Part shown: piece after piece, positions 25,438 to 33,604 of the stretch | How positions within the stretch are numbered: the first letter of the stretch is position 1 | How the letters are laid out: the number at the start of each line of letters is the position of its first letter | Origin: Candidatus Heritagella gallinarum | Lineage (GTDB): Bacteria > Bacillota > Clostridia > Oscillospirales > Acutalibacteraceae | Assembly: GCA_904394685.1 (NCBI GenBank) | Contig: CAJFNK010000051.1 | Span: 1-47,898 of the forward strand | Reading direction: 5' to 3' | Length of the DNA stretch: 47,898 nt | Translations under genes and position numbers: made by a program | The notes under the pieces: generated by a model | What the model saw: the letters and a program-made list of their open reading frames with translations, nothing else | Told to the model about the DNA's origin: nothing | Databases searched by the model: none

Positions 25438-25536
25438 ACACAAGGACAGTACCATCGCCATTCAGATCCTGCCTGAAAGTCTACTAAAGCAAAACTATAT
25501 CTCAGCGAAATCTATTATAATTTGGGAGGATATTTT

Positions 25537-26412
25537 ATGCAGAAAGTTCGTAAGGCAGTTATTCCTGCCGCCGGTCTTGGAACACGGGTTCTCCCTGCAA
25601 CCAAGGCAATGCCCAAGGAGATGCTTCCTATTGTGGACAAACCTGCGATTCAGTATATCGTGGAGGAAGCAGTCCGCTCCGGCATCACGGATATCCTGAT
25701 TATTACAAACCGTGGTAAAGGAATTATCGAAGATCATTTTGACCGTGCTCCCGAGCTGGAGGATCGTCTGATTGGAAACCCCGAAAAAGAGGCTCTGCAA
25801 AAAGAAGTGGCCGATTTGGCACATCTGGCCAACATTTATTTTGTACGCCAAAAGGAAACCCGTGGTCTGGGACATGCTGTAAATTGTGCCCGTACTTTTA
25901 TAAATGGAGAGCCTTTTGCTGTGCTGTATGGTGATGATGTTATTATCGGCGATGATCCTGCTTGTGGACAGTTGATTCGAGCATACGAAGAATTTGGAAA
26001 GGGTGTGCTGGGAATCAAACAGGTTTCCCCCGAAGCCATCACCAAGTATAGCTCCCTAAAGGTAGACCCGATTCGTGACAACTGGTATTCCTGCACCGAT
26101 ATGATCGAAAAGCCCTCTCCGGATAAAATCCTTTCCCTGTTCTCCATCCTTGGGCGCTGCGTTCTCCCGCCTGAGATTTTTGATATTCTCGATCACACCC
26201 CGCCCGGAGCCGGCGGCGAAATTCAGCTGACCGACGCTATGTGCCAGCTGGCACGCACACAGGGCATGATCGGCGTGGACTTTACCGGCACCCGCTATGA
26301 TATGGGCAATAAGCTGGGAATCATGCAGGCAAGTGTGGAGATTGCCCTGAAGCACCCGCAAATTGGAAATGATTTTCGGGCATATCTGAAAGAAATCGCA
26401 AAAACCCTGTGA
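25537..26412 (+). CDS. galU: UTP-glucose-1-phosphate uridylyltransferase
   Basis: The 291-residue nucleotidyltransferase has the GalU signature AVIPAAGLGTRVLPATKAMPKEMLP, the VDKPAIQY motif, GLGHAV, YGDDVI and the metal/sugar-binding EIQLTDAM. It makes UDP-glucose for envelope polysaccharides and glycolipids. ATG 25537 follows GGGAGGA. A TATAAT at 25516-25521 lies too close to the start to serve well, so the promoter is unclear; read-through from the upstream gene (gap 99 bases) is possible. Confidence 0.94.
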   Translation: MQKVRKAVIPAAGLGTRVLPATKAMPKEMLPIVDKPAIQYIVEEAVRSGITDILIITNRGKGIIEDHFDRAPELEDRLIGNPEKEALQKEVADLAHLANIYFVRQKETRGLGHAVNCARTFINGEPFAVLYGDDVIIGDDPACGQLIRAYEEFGKGVLGIKQVSPEAITKYSSLKVDPIRDNWYSCTDMIEKPSPDKILSLFSILGRCVLPPEIFDILDHTPPGAGGEIQLTDAMCQLARTQGMIGVDFTGTRYDMGNKLGIMQASVEIALKHPQIGNDFRAYLKEIAKTL

Positions 26413-26428
26413 TTTTGAAAAGAAAAGC

Positions 26429-26457
26429 TTGACCAAAATAGAATCCACTGCTATAAT
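26429..26457 (+). promoter_or_regulatory. Promoter of the rpsF-ssb-rpsR operon
   Basis: TTGACC (26429-26434), 17-base spacer, TATAAT (26452-26457). Confidence 0.85.
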
Positions 26458-26463
26458 TAATCT

Positions 26464-26544
26464 GTTGACTGCCTGTCTGGCAGTTTCAATCCTTGCCTTG
26501 GATTTTATCCCAAGGCCTTATGTCCAAAAGGAGGTGCGACAAGC
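26464..26544 (+). promoter_or_regulatory. Structured leader of the rpsF operon
   Basis: The roughly 80-base leader holds two hairpins: CTGCC/GGCAG (26469-26483) and GCCTTGG/CCAAGGC (26495-26516), then AAGGAGGT. A leader at this place binds the S6:S18 complex in many Firmicutes; whether this one fits that consensus needs a covariance-model search. Confidence 0.45.
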
Positions 26545-26895
26545 ATGACAGAAATCATCAATTCCTACGAGACCGTATTCATCCTCTCCACCAAGCTGGG
26601 TGAGGAAGGTGCTGCTGCTGTTGTTGAGAAGTTCAAGAAGCTGATCGACAAAAACGGCACAGTCGAGAGCGTGGACGATTGGGGCAAGCGCCGTCTGGCC
26701 TATCCCATCGCAAAGCAGACCGAGGGTTACTACACTCTGATCAACTTTAAGAGCGTTCCCGCTTTCACCGCTGAACTGGACCGTGTGTTCAAGATTACGG
26801 ACGGCGTTCTTCGTTCCATCATCGTCAAGAAGGAAATCAAGAACGAGAAGCCTGCTGCTCCGGCGGCTGAAGAGAAGCCTGCCGACGCTGAATAA
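26545..26895 (+). CDS. rpsF: 30S ribosomal protein S6
   Basis: The 116-residue product is a typical S6: YETVFILSTKLGEE at the start, DDWGKRRLAYPI in the middle, GYYTLINFKS after, and a Lys/Glu/Ala-rich tail. It binds S18 and 16S rRNA in the platform of the small subunit. A strong AAGGAGGT precedes the ATG. Codon use is strongly biased to C/G-ending and preferred codons, unlike the ssb gene behind it. Confidence 0.95.
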   Translation: MTEIINSYETVFILSTKLGEEGAAAVVEKFKKLIDKNGTVESVDDWGKRRLAYPIAKQTEGYYTLINFKSVPAFTAELDRVFKITDGVLRSIIVKKEIKNEKPAAPAAEEKPADAE

Positions 26896-26917
26896 GCGCT
26901 GAAGGGAGTGGACAGCG

Positions 26918-27397
26918 ATGCTGAATGTTGCTGTTTTAACGGGTCGCCTAGTGGCTGATCCAGAGTTACGTCATACTCCTAATGGAGTTGCTGTTGTTTC
27001 GTTTAGAATTGCAGTTGATCGTAGTTATGCAAAGTCTGGTACAGAACGTCAGACTGATTTTATCGATATTGTTGCTTGGAGAAATACTGCTGAATTTGTC
27101 TGTAAGTATTTTCGTAAAGGACAATTGATTTCGGTTCAGGGTTCAATCCAGACTCGTAATTATACAGATCGTGACGGAAATAAACGTACCGCAGTTGAAG
27201 TTGTTGCCGACAACGCTCATTTCACTGAATCAAAACGCAGTTCTGAGAGCGGGAATTACGGTAGTGATAACAACAATTACAGCGGTAGTTATAGTAATAA
27301 CTACTCCAAACCGGCAGCTGAACCCGCACCGGCGTATGCCAGTGGCGACACCGGTGACTTTGAAGAAATCCCGATGGATGATGATCTGCCCTTCTAA
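26918..27397 (+). CDS. ssb: Single-stranded DNA-binding protein
   Basis: The 159-residue protein has the OB-fold start [30 protein letters not shown] and [16 protein letters not shown] Gly/Asn/Ser/Tyr-rich linker and the acidic partner-binding tip DDDLPF follow. It coats single-stranded DNA in replication and repair. The first two thirds use many T- or A-ending codons, in contrast to rpsF and rpsR on either side. Confidence 0.95.
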   Translation: MLNVAVLTGRLVADPELRHTPNGVAVVSFRIAVDRSYAKSGTERQTDFIDIVAWRNTAEFVCKYFRKGQLISVQGSIQTRNYTDRDGNKRTAVEVVADNAHFTESKRSSESGNYGSDNNNYSGSYSNNYSKPAAEPAPAYASGDTGDFEEIPMDDDLPF

Positions 27398-27456
27398 TCG
27401 GGCTGGGATTTCGTTTAATTCTTGATTTATTTTTTGATGAAAAGGAGGCTTTTTCC

Positions 27457-27708
27457 ATGGCTGATAGACCTGAGAGAGAGAACCGCCGTGGTGGACGCAA
27501 GGGCCGCAGAAAAGTTTGCAGCTTCTGCGTCGACAAGGTGGAAACTATTGATTACAAGGACGTTGCCAGACTTCGCCGCTTCATTTCTGAGCGTGCTAAG
27601 ATCCTGCCCCGCCGTGTGACCGGCACCTGTGCCCGTCATCAGCGTGAGCTGACGGTTGCTATTAAGCGTGCCCGTCATCTGGCTCTGTTGCCCTTCAGCA
27701 GCGACTAA
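27457..27708 (+). CDS. rpsR: 30S ribosomal protein S18
   Basis: The 83-residue S18 has a basic N-terminus, CSFC (residues 22-25) plus a later TGTCARHQ, the zinc-binding (C+) form, and the conserved [21 protein letters not shown] core. It is the last gene of the rpsF operon and is followed by a strong terminator. Confidence 0.95.
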   Translation: MADRPERENRRGGRKGRRKVCSFCVDKVETIDYKDVARLRRFISERAKILPRRVTGTCARHQRELTVAIKRARHLALLPFSSD

Positions 27709-27738
27709 TTTGTCTGCTGAGGTACATAATTGATACTG

Positions 27739-27770
27739 AAAAGCGGACGATTGATTTCGTCCGCTTTTTG
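27739..27770 (+). terminator. Intrinsic terminator of the rpsF operon
   Basis: AAAAGCGGACGA paired with TCGTCCGCTTTT and a T-rich end; the RBS of the next gene (AGGAGGG) starts only a few bases later. Confidence 0.85.
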
Positions 27771-27790
27771 TTTTAGGAGGGATTCCGGCT

Positions 27791-28612
27791 ATGATATTCG
27801 ATTTTCACACCCATATTTTCCCTGATGCCATCGCCAAAAAAGCGATCCCGAAACTGGCTTCAATCTGTGGTTGCCCCAATATGACAGACGGCACGCTGGC
27901 TGATACCAAAAGCAAAATGAAAGAATGGGGAGTTGACCAAATTGCAGTGATGAATATTGCAACCACCCCTACTCAGCATACCTCTGTCAACAATTGGGCT
28001 GCTTCTATCCAGCAAAATGGGATCTTGTGCTTTGGCAGTGTACACCCTCTTGCAGAAAAATCCATTCAGGAATTACAGCGTATTCATGAGCTGGGCTTAA
28101 AAGGAGTTAAGCTGCACCCTGATTATCAGGAATTTATGGTGGATGACCCCAATCTTTTCCCTCTCTATGAGGAAGCAGCCGCTTTACACCTTCCTGTTTT
28201 ATTCCATACTGGCCGTGACCCCCTCTCCCCCACGCTCGTTCATGCTTCCTCTGAGCGTATGGCGAAGGTAGCCGAGCTTTTCCCCAGCCTTTCCATCGTC
28301 GCTGCTCACATGGGCGGTATGAGTACACCAGAAGAAGCAGAAGCTTTTTTGCTGGGAAAGAAGAACGTCTGGCTTGATACGGCTTTTATCTCCCACTTTC
28401 TGACTCCACAGCAGGCTTCTTCTATGATGCGCCGTCACGGATTAGAGCAAATTCTTTTTGCTAGCGATTGCCCTTGGAGCAGCTCCCGACAGGAAATGGA
28501 GTTTCTGGAAAAGTGCGGATTTTCTTCTCAGGAGATGGATATGATTTTGGGACAAAACGCCTGTAAATTATTGGATATGCCTTGCAATCCGGAAGAAATC
28601 ACGCTACAATAA
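27791..28612 (+). CDS. Amidohydrolase-family metal-dependent hydrolase (COG2159-like)
   Basis: The 273-residue TIM-barrel hydrolase starts with DFHTHIFP (first two metal histidines). It continues with KGVKLHPDYQEF, LFHTGRD, AAHMGG and the metal aspartate in LFASDCPW, in the order expected for the amidohydrolase_2/ACMSD-like group. These enzymes hydrolyse or decarboxylate small cyclic or aromatic acids; the substrate is not predictable. RBS AGGAGGG lies ten bases upstream. Confidence 0.85.
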   Translation: MIFDFHTHIFPDAIAKKAIPKLASICGCPNMTDGTLADTKSKMKEWGVDQIAVMNIATTPTQHTSVNNWAASIQQNGILCFGSVHPLAEKSIQELQRIHELGLKGVKLHPDYQEFMVDDPNLFPLYEEAAALHLPVLFHTGRDPLSPTLVHASSERMAKVAELFPSLSIVAAHMGGMSTPEEAEAFLLGKKNVWLDTAFISHFLTPQQASSMMRRHGLEQILFASDCPWSSSRQEMEFLEKCGFSSQEMDMILGQNACKLLDMPCNPEEITLQ

Positions 28613-28645
28613 GAAAAAGCCATTTCGGGAAAGGAGTTGTCCCCT

Positions 28646-28810
28646 GTGAAAAAAAGCACCGTTTTTTTCCTGGCGGCGGTGTCGATGCTCGCCGGAATCA
28701 TCATCGGTTTTCTATGTGCTCCGATTAAAGGCGGAGTTTCAGTTGGAAATAACTGTGGCAACCGTTATTTTGACAACGAAGATGACATAGAAGATTTATA
28801 TGGCTGCTAA
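28646..28810 (+). CDS. Small single-span membrane protein (54 residues, YtxH-like)
   Basis: GTG 28646 is preceded by AAAGGAG with eight-base spacing. The product has a basic start (MKKS), one hydrophobic helix (VFFLAAVSMLAGIIIGFLCAP), a short KGGVSVGNN segment and an acidic tail (DNEDDIEDLYGC). This resembles small proteins common beside metabolic genes in Clostridia. A terminator begins directly after the stop. Function unknown. Confidence 0.7.
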   Translation: MKKSTVFFLAAVSMLAGIIIGFLCAPIKGGVSVGNNCGNRYFDNEDDIEDLYGC

Positions 28811-28847
28811 AAAACCGTCGTTTGGAAATTCCAAACGACGGTTTTTT
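28811..28847. terminator. Bidirectional intrinsic terminator
   Basis: AAACCGTCGTTTGG paired with CCAAACGACGGTTT, with A and T tracts on either side; between convergent transcripts. Confidence 0.88.
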
Positions 28848-28864
28848 ACAAATATCAATTTACT

Positions 28865-30568
28865 TTATTCAAAATTGCCTGAACTCTCGGAACTGGAATC
28901 AGGACCGGTACTAATGAGTAGAACCACCTCGGAACCATAAGACAGCTTATCTCCCGCCTTATTGCTCTTATAACCAATCACGTTTCCAGCCGGAACTTTA
29001 TCGCTGGCTTCTTTTTCAGTAACGGGAACAAAGCCCTCATCTGTTACCTTTTGAGCAGCCTCAGCCAACGTCAGGTTTTCCACCTCCGGCAACACACGGG
29101 TGGGCGCTCCCTGGCTCACTACCACCACGATAGAACTGCCTCTTACCATATTCTCACCGGCTTCTGGAACCTGAGAAACTACTTTTCCTTCTTCCACGGT
29201 AGTACTAAACACCCGCTCAGAAAGCAAAATCGTATATTCCGGGTCTTCCGAAGCAGAAACACGCTCCAACAGCTCCGTGTACAGTTCTCCCTTTAAGTCG
29301 GGAACCTGAATTAGATCTTCCGAACTCGCTTCGGAAGAAGACGAAAGCTCCTGTCCAATTTCAGATGTCAGTGACTCTGTGGAAGAAACCTCGCTGGAAA
29401 CCGTTTCCGACGCCTCGCTGCCTATTGAAGAAGGAGCAACAGGGGTTTGGAACTGGAACCACACCCAGACAATGGCCGCCATTACGACCAGACTGATGGC
29501 ACAGGATACCAGCATCCAGACAAAGCCTGGCAAACCATCCTCTTTTTGCTCCGCCACCGGAGGCAAACTGGTGATGGAAGCAGTCTGTTCCAGTGTAGAT
29601 GTCACCGTAGGGGCAGCAGACAGTTCGGCACGAAGCCGCTCAAAATCCGCTGTCCGCTGTTCAGGCTGTACCTGCAGCCCATTGGCCAGCGCTGTCACCA
29701 CATGCGGCGGCAAGGTTTTGGCAAGCTCTGTGGGAATCAACAATCTGGAATCATCATTTTTGCGATAGACTGCGTCTTTGGGAAGTTCTCCCGTAAGGGC
29801 AAAAAACAACGAAGCTGTAAAGCCATACACATCGGTTGCCTCTGTAAGGGGCTGTCCCATGGTATACTGCTCAATCGCTGCACACCCCGGCACCATATCC
29901 GGCGGCAAATCTGTATCCATTCTGCGGACAAGACTGATACAGAAATCGCCTAATCTCATCTTCCCATCCTGCATAATCTTCAAAGATTCAGGAGAGATTC
30001 CAAGGTGCCGCACACCAGCGGCCTGCATGGTGCTGAGAGCAGAAAGCACCGGCATAAACAGCTGCCGGGCAGCGTTCCAGCTGAGCTTTCCGCCGCTGCG
30101 CTCTACAAAATAACGCAGGGTAATGCTTTCATCCCATTCGGAAATCGTGTAGGCTGTCTGGTTTTCTTCAAAAATATCGAAGATCGGAACAATCGCAGAA
30201 AGATCTCGCATATGGGCAATCTCCCTGGCATAGCTCAAAAAAGCGCCAAGGGTTTCTTCAAATACGATTTCATTTCCTCCGCACACCTGAACCGAAACAC
30301 CGTCTTCTGTGCGTTGGCACAGGCTCTGCGGGAAAAACTCACGGATCTCGATAATGGTATTTTGAACCGTATCACGTCCAATATAGGTAATGCCTTCTCC
30401 GTTTGCCTTTTGGGCTCGGCCGACAATATAGCGCCCCTGCAAAGCTGTACCGTATGGCAGCGCATGGAGCATCTGCGGTTCCTGGGTATTCCAACCACAG
30501 TTCGGGCAGACAACATCACCAGACATATCGGCCATACAATTCATGCAAAGATTGTTATTGTCAGTCAT
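28865..30568 (-). CDS. Membrane PASTA-domain pseudokinase with N-terminal zinc ribbon
   Basis: The 567-residue protein has a zinc ribbon (CMNC...CPNC; Cys8, 11, 21, 24), a Ser/Thr-kinase-like domain (about 46-315), one membrane helix (about 346-371), a Ser/Glu-rich linker and two PASTA repeats (about 420-487 and 490-556). Catalytic positions are missing: VAIK lysine is Arg76 (IEIRE), HRD..N reads HLGISPES (188-195), DFG reads DFC (208-210). It should therefore bind but not phosphorylate, sensing muropeptide or lipid II through PASTA. Related zinc-ribbon kinases in Clostridia have the active EYFP-type loop. It lies 26 bases after yebC. RBS GGAGGA. Confidence 0.85.
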   Translation of the reverse strand: MTDNNNLCMNCMADMSGDVVCPNCGWNTQEPQMLHALPYGTALQGRYIVGRAQKANGEGITYIGRDTVQNTIIEIREFFPQSLCQRTEDGVSVQVCGGNEIVFEETLGAFLSYAREIAHMRDLSAIVPIFDIFEENQTAYTISEWDESITLRYFVERSGGKLSWNAARQLFMPVLSALSTMQAAGVRHLGISPESLKIMQDGKMRLGDFCISLVRRMDTDLPPDMVPGCAAIEQYTMGQPLTEATDVYGFTASLFFALTGELPKDAVYRKNDDSRLLIPTELAKTLPPHVVTALANGLQVQPEQRTADFERLRAELSAAPTVTSTLEQTASITSLPPVAEQKEDGLPGFVWMLVSCAISLVVMAAIVWVWFQFQTPVAPSSIGSEASETVSSEVSSTESLTSEIGQELSSSSEASSEDLIQVPDLKGELYTELLERVSASEDPEYTILLSERVFSTTVEEGKVVSQVPEAGENMVRGSSIVVVVSQGAPTRVLPEVENLTLAEAAQKVTDEGFVPVTEKEASDKVPAGNVIGYKSNKAGDKLSYGSEVVLLISTGPDSSSESSGNFE

Positions 30569-30594
30569 CGGGATTCCTCCTAACGGACAGCACC

Positions 30595-31344
30595 TTATTC
30601 GTCTTCGTCGTCAGATTCCGGTGCGTCCCAGTTATGCCATACATTCTGTACGTCGTCGTTATCCTCCAGGGCATCCAGCAGCTTCTGCATTTTCACAATG
30701 GATTCTTCATCGCTAAGGGCAGTATAAGTACTGGGAACCATCTCAACTTCAGCAGAAACAAATTCATAGCCCTTTGCCTCAAGATCTTCACGCACGCCGC
30801 TGAAATCCTCTGGCTCGGTGGAAATCTCGAACACATCTTCGTCTGCCTGGAAGTCAGAAGCACCGGCCTCCAAAGCGTCTTCCATCACCTTGTCTTCGTC
30901 CAGTCCTTCTTTTTCGATGACAATCACGCCTTTTTCGGCAAACATGAAGGACACGCATCCGGTAGTACCCAGATTTCCGCCAAACTTATCAAAGTAATGG
31001 CGAACATCTGCTGCGGTGCGGTTGCGGTTATCGGTAAGAGCTTCTACAATAACAGCTACGCCGTTAGGGCCATAACCCTCGTAGACCATGCTCTCATACC
31101 GCTCGGCATCGCCGTCACCTGCTGCTTTTTTGATGATACGCTCAATGTTATCGTTGGGAACATTGTTTGCTTTTGCCTTGGCAATACAATCCTTGAGCTT
31201 GGAGTTAGAAGCCGGGTCGGGGCCGCCGCCTTCTTTAACAGCAACTGCCAGCTCACGACCGATCTTGGTAAAGATTTTTGCCTTAGCGCCGTCGGTCTTT
31301 TCTTTTTTTCTTTTAATATTATTCCATTTCGAATGGCCTGACAT
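30595..31344 (-). CDS. yebC: YebC/PmpR-family protein
   Basis: The 249-residue product has the hallmark start [18 protein letters not shown] and the typical [22 protein letters not shown] and [13 protein letters not shown] motifs. Members were described as transcription regulators and more recently as aids to ribosomes stalled on proline stretches. RBS GGGAGGC lies before the ATG. It is upstream of the pseudokinase gene on the same strand. Confidence 0.94.
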   Translation of the reverse strand: MSGHSKWNNIKRKKEKTDGAKAKIFTKIGRELAVAVKEGGGPDPASNSKLKDCIAKAKANNVPNDNIERIIKKAAGDGDAERYESMVYEGYGPNGVAVIVEALTDNRNRTAADVRHYFDKFGGNLGTTGCVSFMFAEKGVIVIEKEGLDEDKVMEDALEAGASDFQADEDVFEISTEPEDFSGVREDLEAKGYEFVSAEVEMVPSTYTALSDEESIVKMQKLLDALEDNDDVQNVWHNWDAPESDDEDE

Positions 31345-31384
31345 AGATATTCAGCCTCCCATAAAAGTGCTACCAGATATTTTA

Positions 31385-31954
31385 TCATATTTGCGATAAA
31401 ATAGCAAGAGAAAGGCGATTTAAAGCCACTTCTGCCTTTTCCCAGCCAATTTCTCCCCGGTCTGTCGAAAGCCAGGCGGCTGTGCCCGAAAGAGTGGTAT
31501 TCATGACAGAAAAGCAAAGATTCAGCTGCTTTTCCATAATCTCCACACCTTCTTCTGATGGCGACCCACCTGCTGCCAGAAGAACTGCCAGACGATGCTT
31601 TGCAATCGGTGGCTTTTTCCCCAATGAAAAGCGGGCTTCAAAATATCGTTGAAAACGATCCAGCACCGCCTTTAACGGCGACGGGAAGCTAAGGTTATAA
31701 ACCGGAGAAGCTATCACCAGCAAATCACACTCTCGAAGCAGACGATCCAGTCGTTTTCCCGCATCGTTAATGCAACAGTCCTCCTGCATGGCACACCAGC
31801 CGCAACCAATACAGGGCGACACCCGCTCTGCATATACATCAAACAGTTGTGTATCAAATTGCTCCGAAGAAAAAGGCTCTAAAAATTTTTTTACCAATCG
31901 ATTGGTGTTCCCATTAGGATGTGGTGAACCAAATACCACCAATATCTTTTTCAA
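31385..31954 (-). CDS. Flavodoxin-like NAD(P)H-dependent FMN reductase with Cys-rich motif
   Basis: The 189-residue flavodoxin-fold protein starts with ILVVFGSPHPNGNT (FMN phosphate loop). It has PCIGCGWCAMQEDCCIND (about residues 44-61) as in multimeric flavodoxin WrbA-like/iron-sulfur flavoprotein relatives, then VIASPVYNLSFPSPLKAVLDR. I chose TTG 31954 (KKILVV follows) with AGGGGA upstream; a longer frame reaches 32035 but crosses a terminator hairpin. Likely a redox enzyme of unknown substrate. It ends 40 bases from the yebC start. Confidence 0.82.
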   Translation of the reverse strand: MKKILVVFGSPHPNGNTNRLVKKFLEPFSSEQFDTQLFDVYAERVSPCIGCGWCAMQEDCCINDAGKRLDRLLRECDLLVIASPVYNLSFPSPLKAVLDRFQRYFEARFSLGKKPPIAKHRLAVLLAAGGSPSEEGVEIMEKQLNLCFSVMNTTLSGTAAWLSTDRGEIGWEKAEVALNRLSLAILSQI

Positions 31955-32002
31955 AACTCTATCCCCTATCCAGTGTACCCATTTTGCTATCTGATATTGA
32001 CC

Positions 32003-32053
32003 GACACAGAAAAAATCCGGTATTCGTGGGAACACCGGATTTTTCCTGTGTCG
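32003..32053. terminator. Terminator hairpin between pfkA and the flavin reductase gene
   Basis: ACACAG-AAAAAATCCGGT paired with ACCGGATTTTTCCTGTGT around a short loop; downstream of pfkA on the minus strand. Confidence 0.75.
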
Positions 32054-32136
32054 GAAAATGTTGGATTCGGAAAGATCAACACCTTTGATTTTCCATATCT
32101 TTCCAAACTCTTTCCCGATTACAGGAAGCCCATATA

Positions 32137-33213
32137 TTAATCACCAAACGAAATTCCAATCGATCTTGCCGCCAGAATCTCACTGCAATCGACCGGGACG
32201 GTTTTCAGCTTCCCGGCGACCTCTTTCAGCGGTACCGGCACAATTTCACCGTTTTGCAGCGCCACCATATTCCCGTATTTTTTATCGATAATCAATTTGG
32301 CAGCCGCTGTACCAAAACGGGTGGACAAAACACGGTCATAAGGACACGGACTGCCGCCTCTCTGGAAATGGCCGGGAACTACGACACGGATTTCCTGTGA
32401 AAGTTTCTCTCCCAGCTCATGTGCCAAACGATATGAAATGGAGGGGAACGCCATAGACGCACGGGCAGCTTTAAATTCCTTTTTGCCCATTGCTGCTTCC
32501 TGCTTTGAAATAGCGCCTTCTGCCACTGCAAGGATGGAGAAGCAGCTGCCATGTTCATTACGGCGTTTTAACACCTTGACGATCTTATCCACATCATAAG
32601 GAATCTCCGGCAGCAAAATTACATCGGCCCCGCCGGCAATACCAGCCTGAAGGGTAAGCCATCCCACCTTATGCCCCATCACTTCCACGATAAAAATACG
32701 TCCATGGGAAGTGGCAGTCGTATGGATGCAATCGATCACATTGGTAGCGATTTCAACTGCACTGTGGAACCCGAATGTCATCTCTGTACCCCACACATCG
32801 TTATCGATGGTTTTGGGCAGACTGACCACATTCAGCCCTTCTTCGCTGAGGAGGTTTGCGGTTTTGTGTGTACCGTTTCCTCCCAACACGACCAGACAGT
32901 CCAGTTTCATCTTCTTATAATTTTCTTTCATATTGCGGACCTTGTCCACCTTGTCGTCTTCAATCTGACGCATCATCTTAAATGGCTGGCGTGAGGTTCC
33001 CAGAATGGTTCCGCCCAGTGTCAGAATCCCAGAGAAATTGCTCCGATCCATCAGCTTATATTCGCCATGAATCAATCCACGATATCCGTCCTGAATACCG
33101 TAGATCTCAACCTCTTTTCCATAATGCTCATACAATCCTTTGGCCACACCCCGGATCGCCGCATTCAATCCCTGGCAGTCTCCACCGCTAGTCAGTATTC
33201 CAACACGTTTCAT
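32137..33213 (-). CDS. pfkA: 6-phosphofructokinase, co-substrate uncertain
   Basis: The 358-residue enzyme has TSGGDCQG (8-15), GGNGTHKTA (111-119), PKTIDND (133-139) and EVMGHKVGWL, as in phosphofructokinases. Known donor determinants conflict: Gly at E. coli position 104 fits ATP, while Lys at position 124 (PKTIDND) is usual in pyrophosphate-type and mixed-group enzymes; Asn113 replaces the usual Asp103. This places it near the mixed ATP/PPi group. Translation start ATG 33213 (MKRVGIL) has GGATGTGAT upstream; an in-frame ATG at 33228 is possible. Confidence 0.9.
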   Translation of the reverse strand: MKRVGILTSGGDCQGLNAAIRGVAKGLYEHYGKEVEIYGIQDGYRGLIHGEYKLMDRSNFSGILTLGGTILGTSRQPFKMMRQIEDDKVDKVRNMKENYKKMKLDCLVVLGGNGTHKTANLLSEEGLNVVSLPKTIDNDVWGTEMTFGFHSAVEIATNVIDCIHTTATSHGRIFIVEVMGHKVGWLTLQAGIAGGADVILLPEIPYDVDKIVKVLKRRNEHGSCFSILAVAEGAISKQEAAMGKKEFKAARASMAFPSISYRLAHELGEKLSQEIRVVVPGHFQRGGSPCPYDRVLSTRFGTAAAKLIIDKKYGNMVALQNGEIVPVPLKEVAGKLKTVPVDCSEILAARSIGISFGD

Positions 33214-33267
33214 CACGATCACATCCATTCTTTTTTTTGGGAACACCCATTTGATTTGTACAGTTTT

Positions 33268-33296
33268 ATTGTATAACAAAACTGTTTTTTTGTAAA
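33268..33296 (-). promoter_or_regulatory. Promoter of pfkA
   Basis: On the minus strand: TTTACA, 17-base spacer, TACAAT (33273-33268). Confidence 0.75.
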
Positions 33297-33370
33297 TATC
33301 CTAAAGGTAGTTTCAAACTCACTTCTCTGTTTTTTTATGCAAATCTTTTTCGGCTGATTTTTATAAACCG

Positions 33371-33413
33371 AAAGCTATAAGTTACAGGCAGCTCCTGCAA
33401 CTTATAGCTTTTG
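33371..33413 (-). terminator. Long hairpin downstream of ppk
   Basis: AAAGCTATAAGTT paired with AACTTATAGCTTT, with an inner CAGG/CCTG. On the minus strand it follows ppk, but copy C of the repeat lies between gene and hairpin. The T tract is poor. Confidence 0.55.
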
Positions 33414-33424
33414 AAAAATCGCTC

Positions 33425-33589
33425 TAGGGCGTTTCTGAAAACTAAGAAATTGACAGATTTTCCGCAAGCAACAGGCAGATACAAGGCGAAAAACGCAGGA
33501 ATCCTTGATGGATTCCGAGTATTTTTAACGCAGTAGCTGCCGTTGATTGTAGGAAAAGACGATAATTTCGACTTTTCAGATAGCCCCTA
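33425..33589 (+). repeat. MITE-like interspersed repeat, copy C (165 bases, complete long form)
   Basis: Tips TAGGGCGTTTCTGAAAA and CTTTTCAGATAGCCCCTA are imperfect inverted repeats with TA at each end. It has an internal hairpin GGAATCC-TTGAT-GGATTCC. It holds no gene with homology I recognise. Together with the pfkA promoter and the hairpin at 33371 it fills the gene-free stretch 33214-33604. Confidence 0.9.
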
Positions 33590-33604
33590 AACAAACAGCT
33601 CGAT

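Noticed and set aside
25516-25521. TATAAT as galU -10 box
   Set aside because: Transcription would start inside the RBS region and no -35 is present at 16-18 bases.
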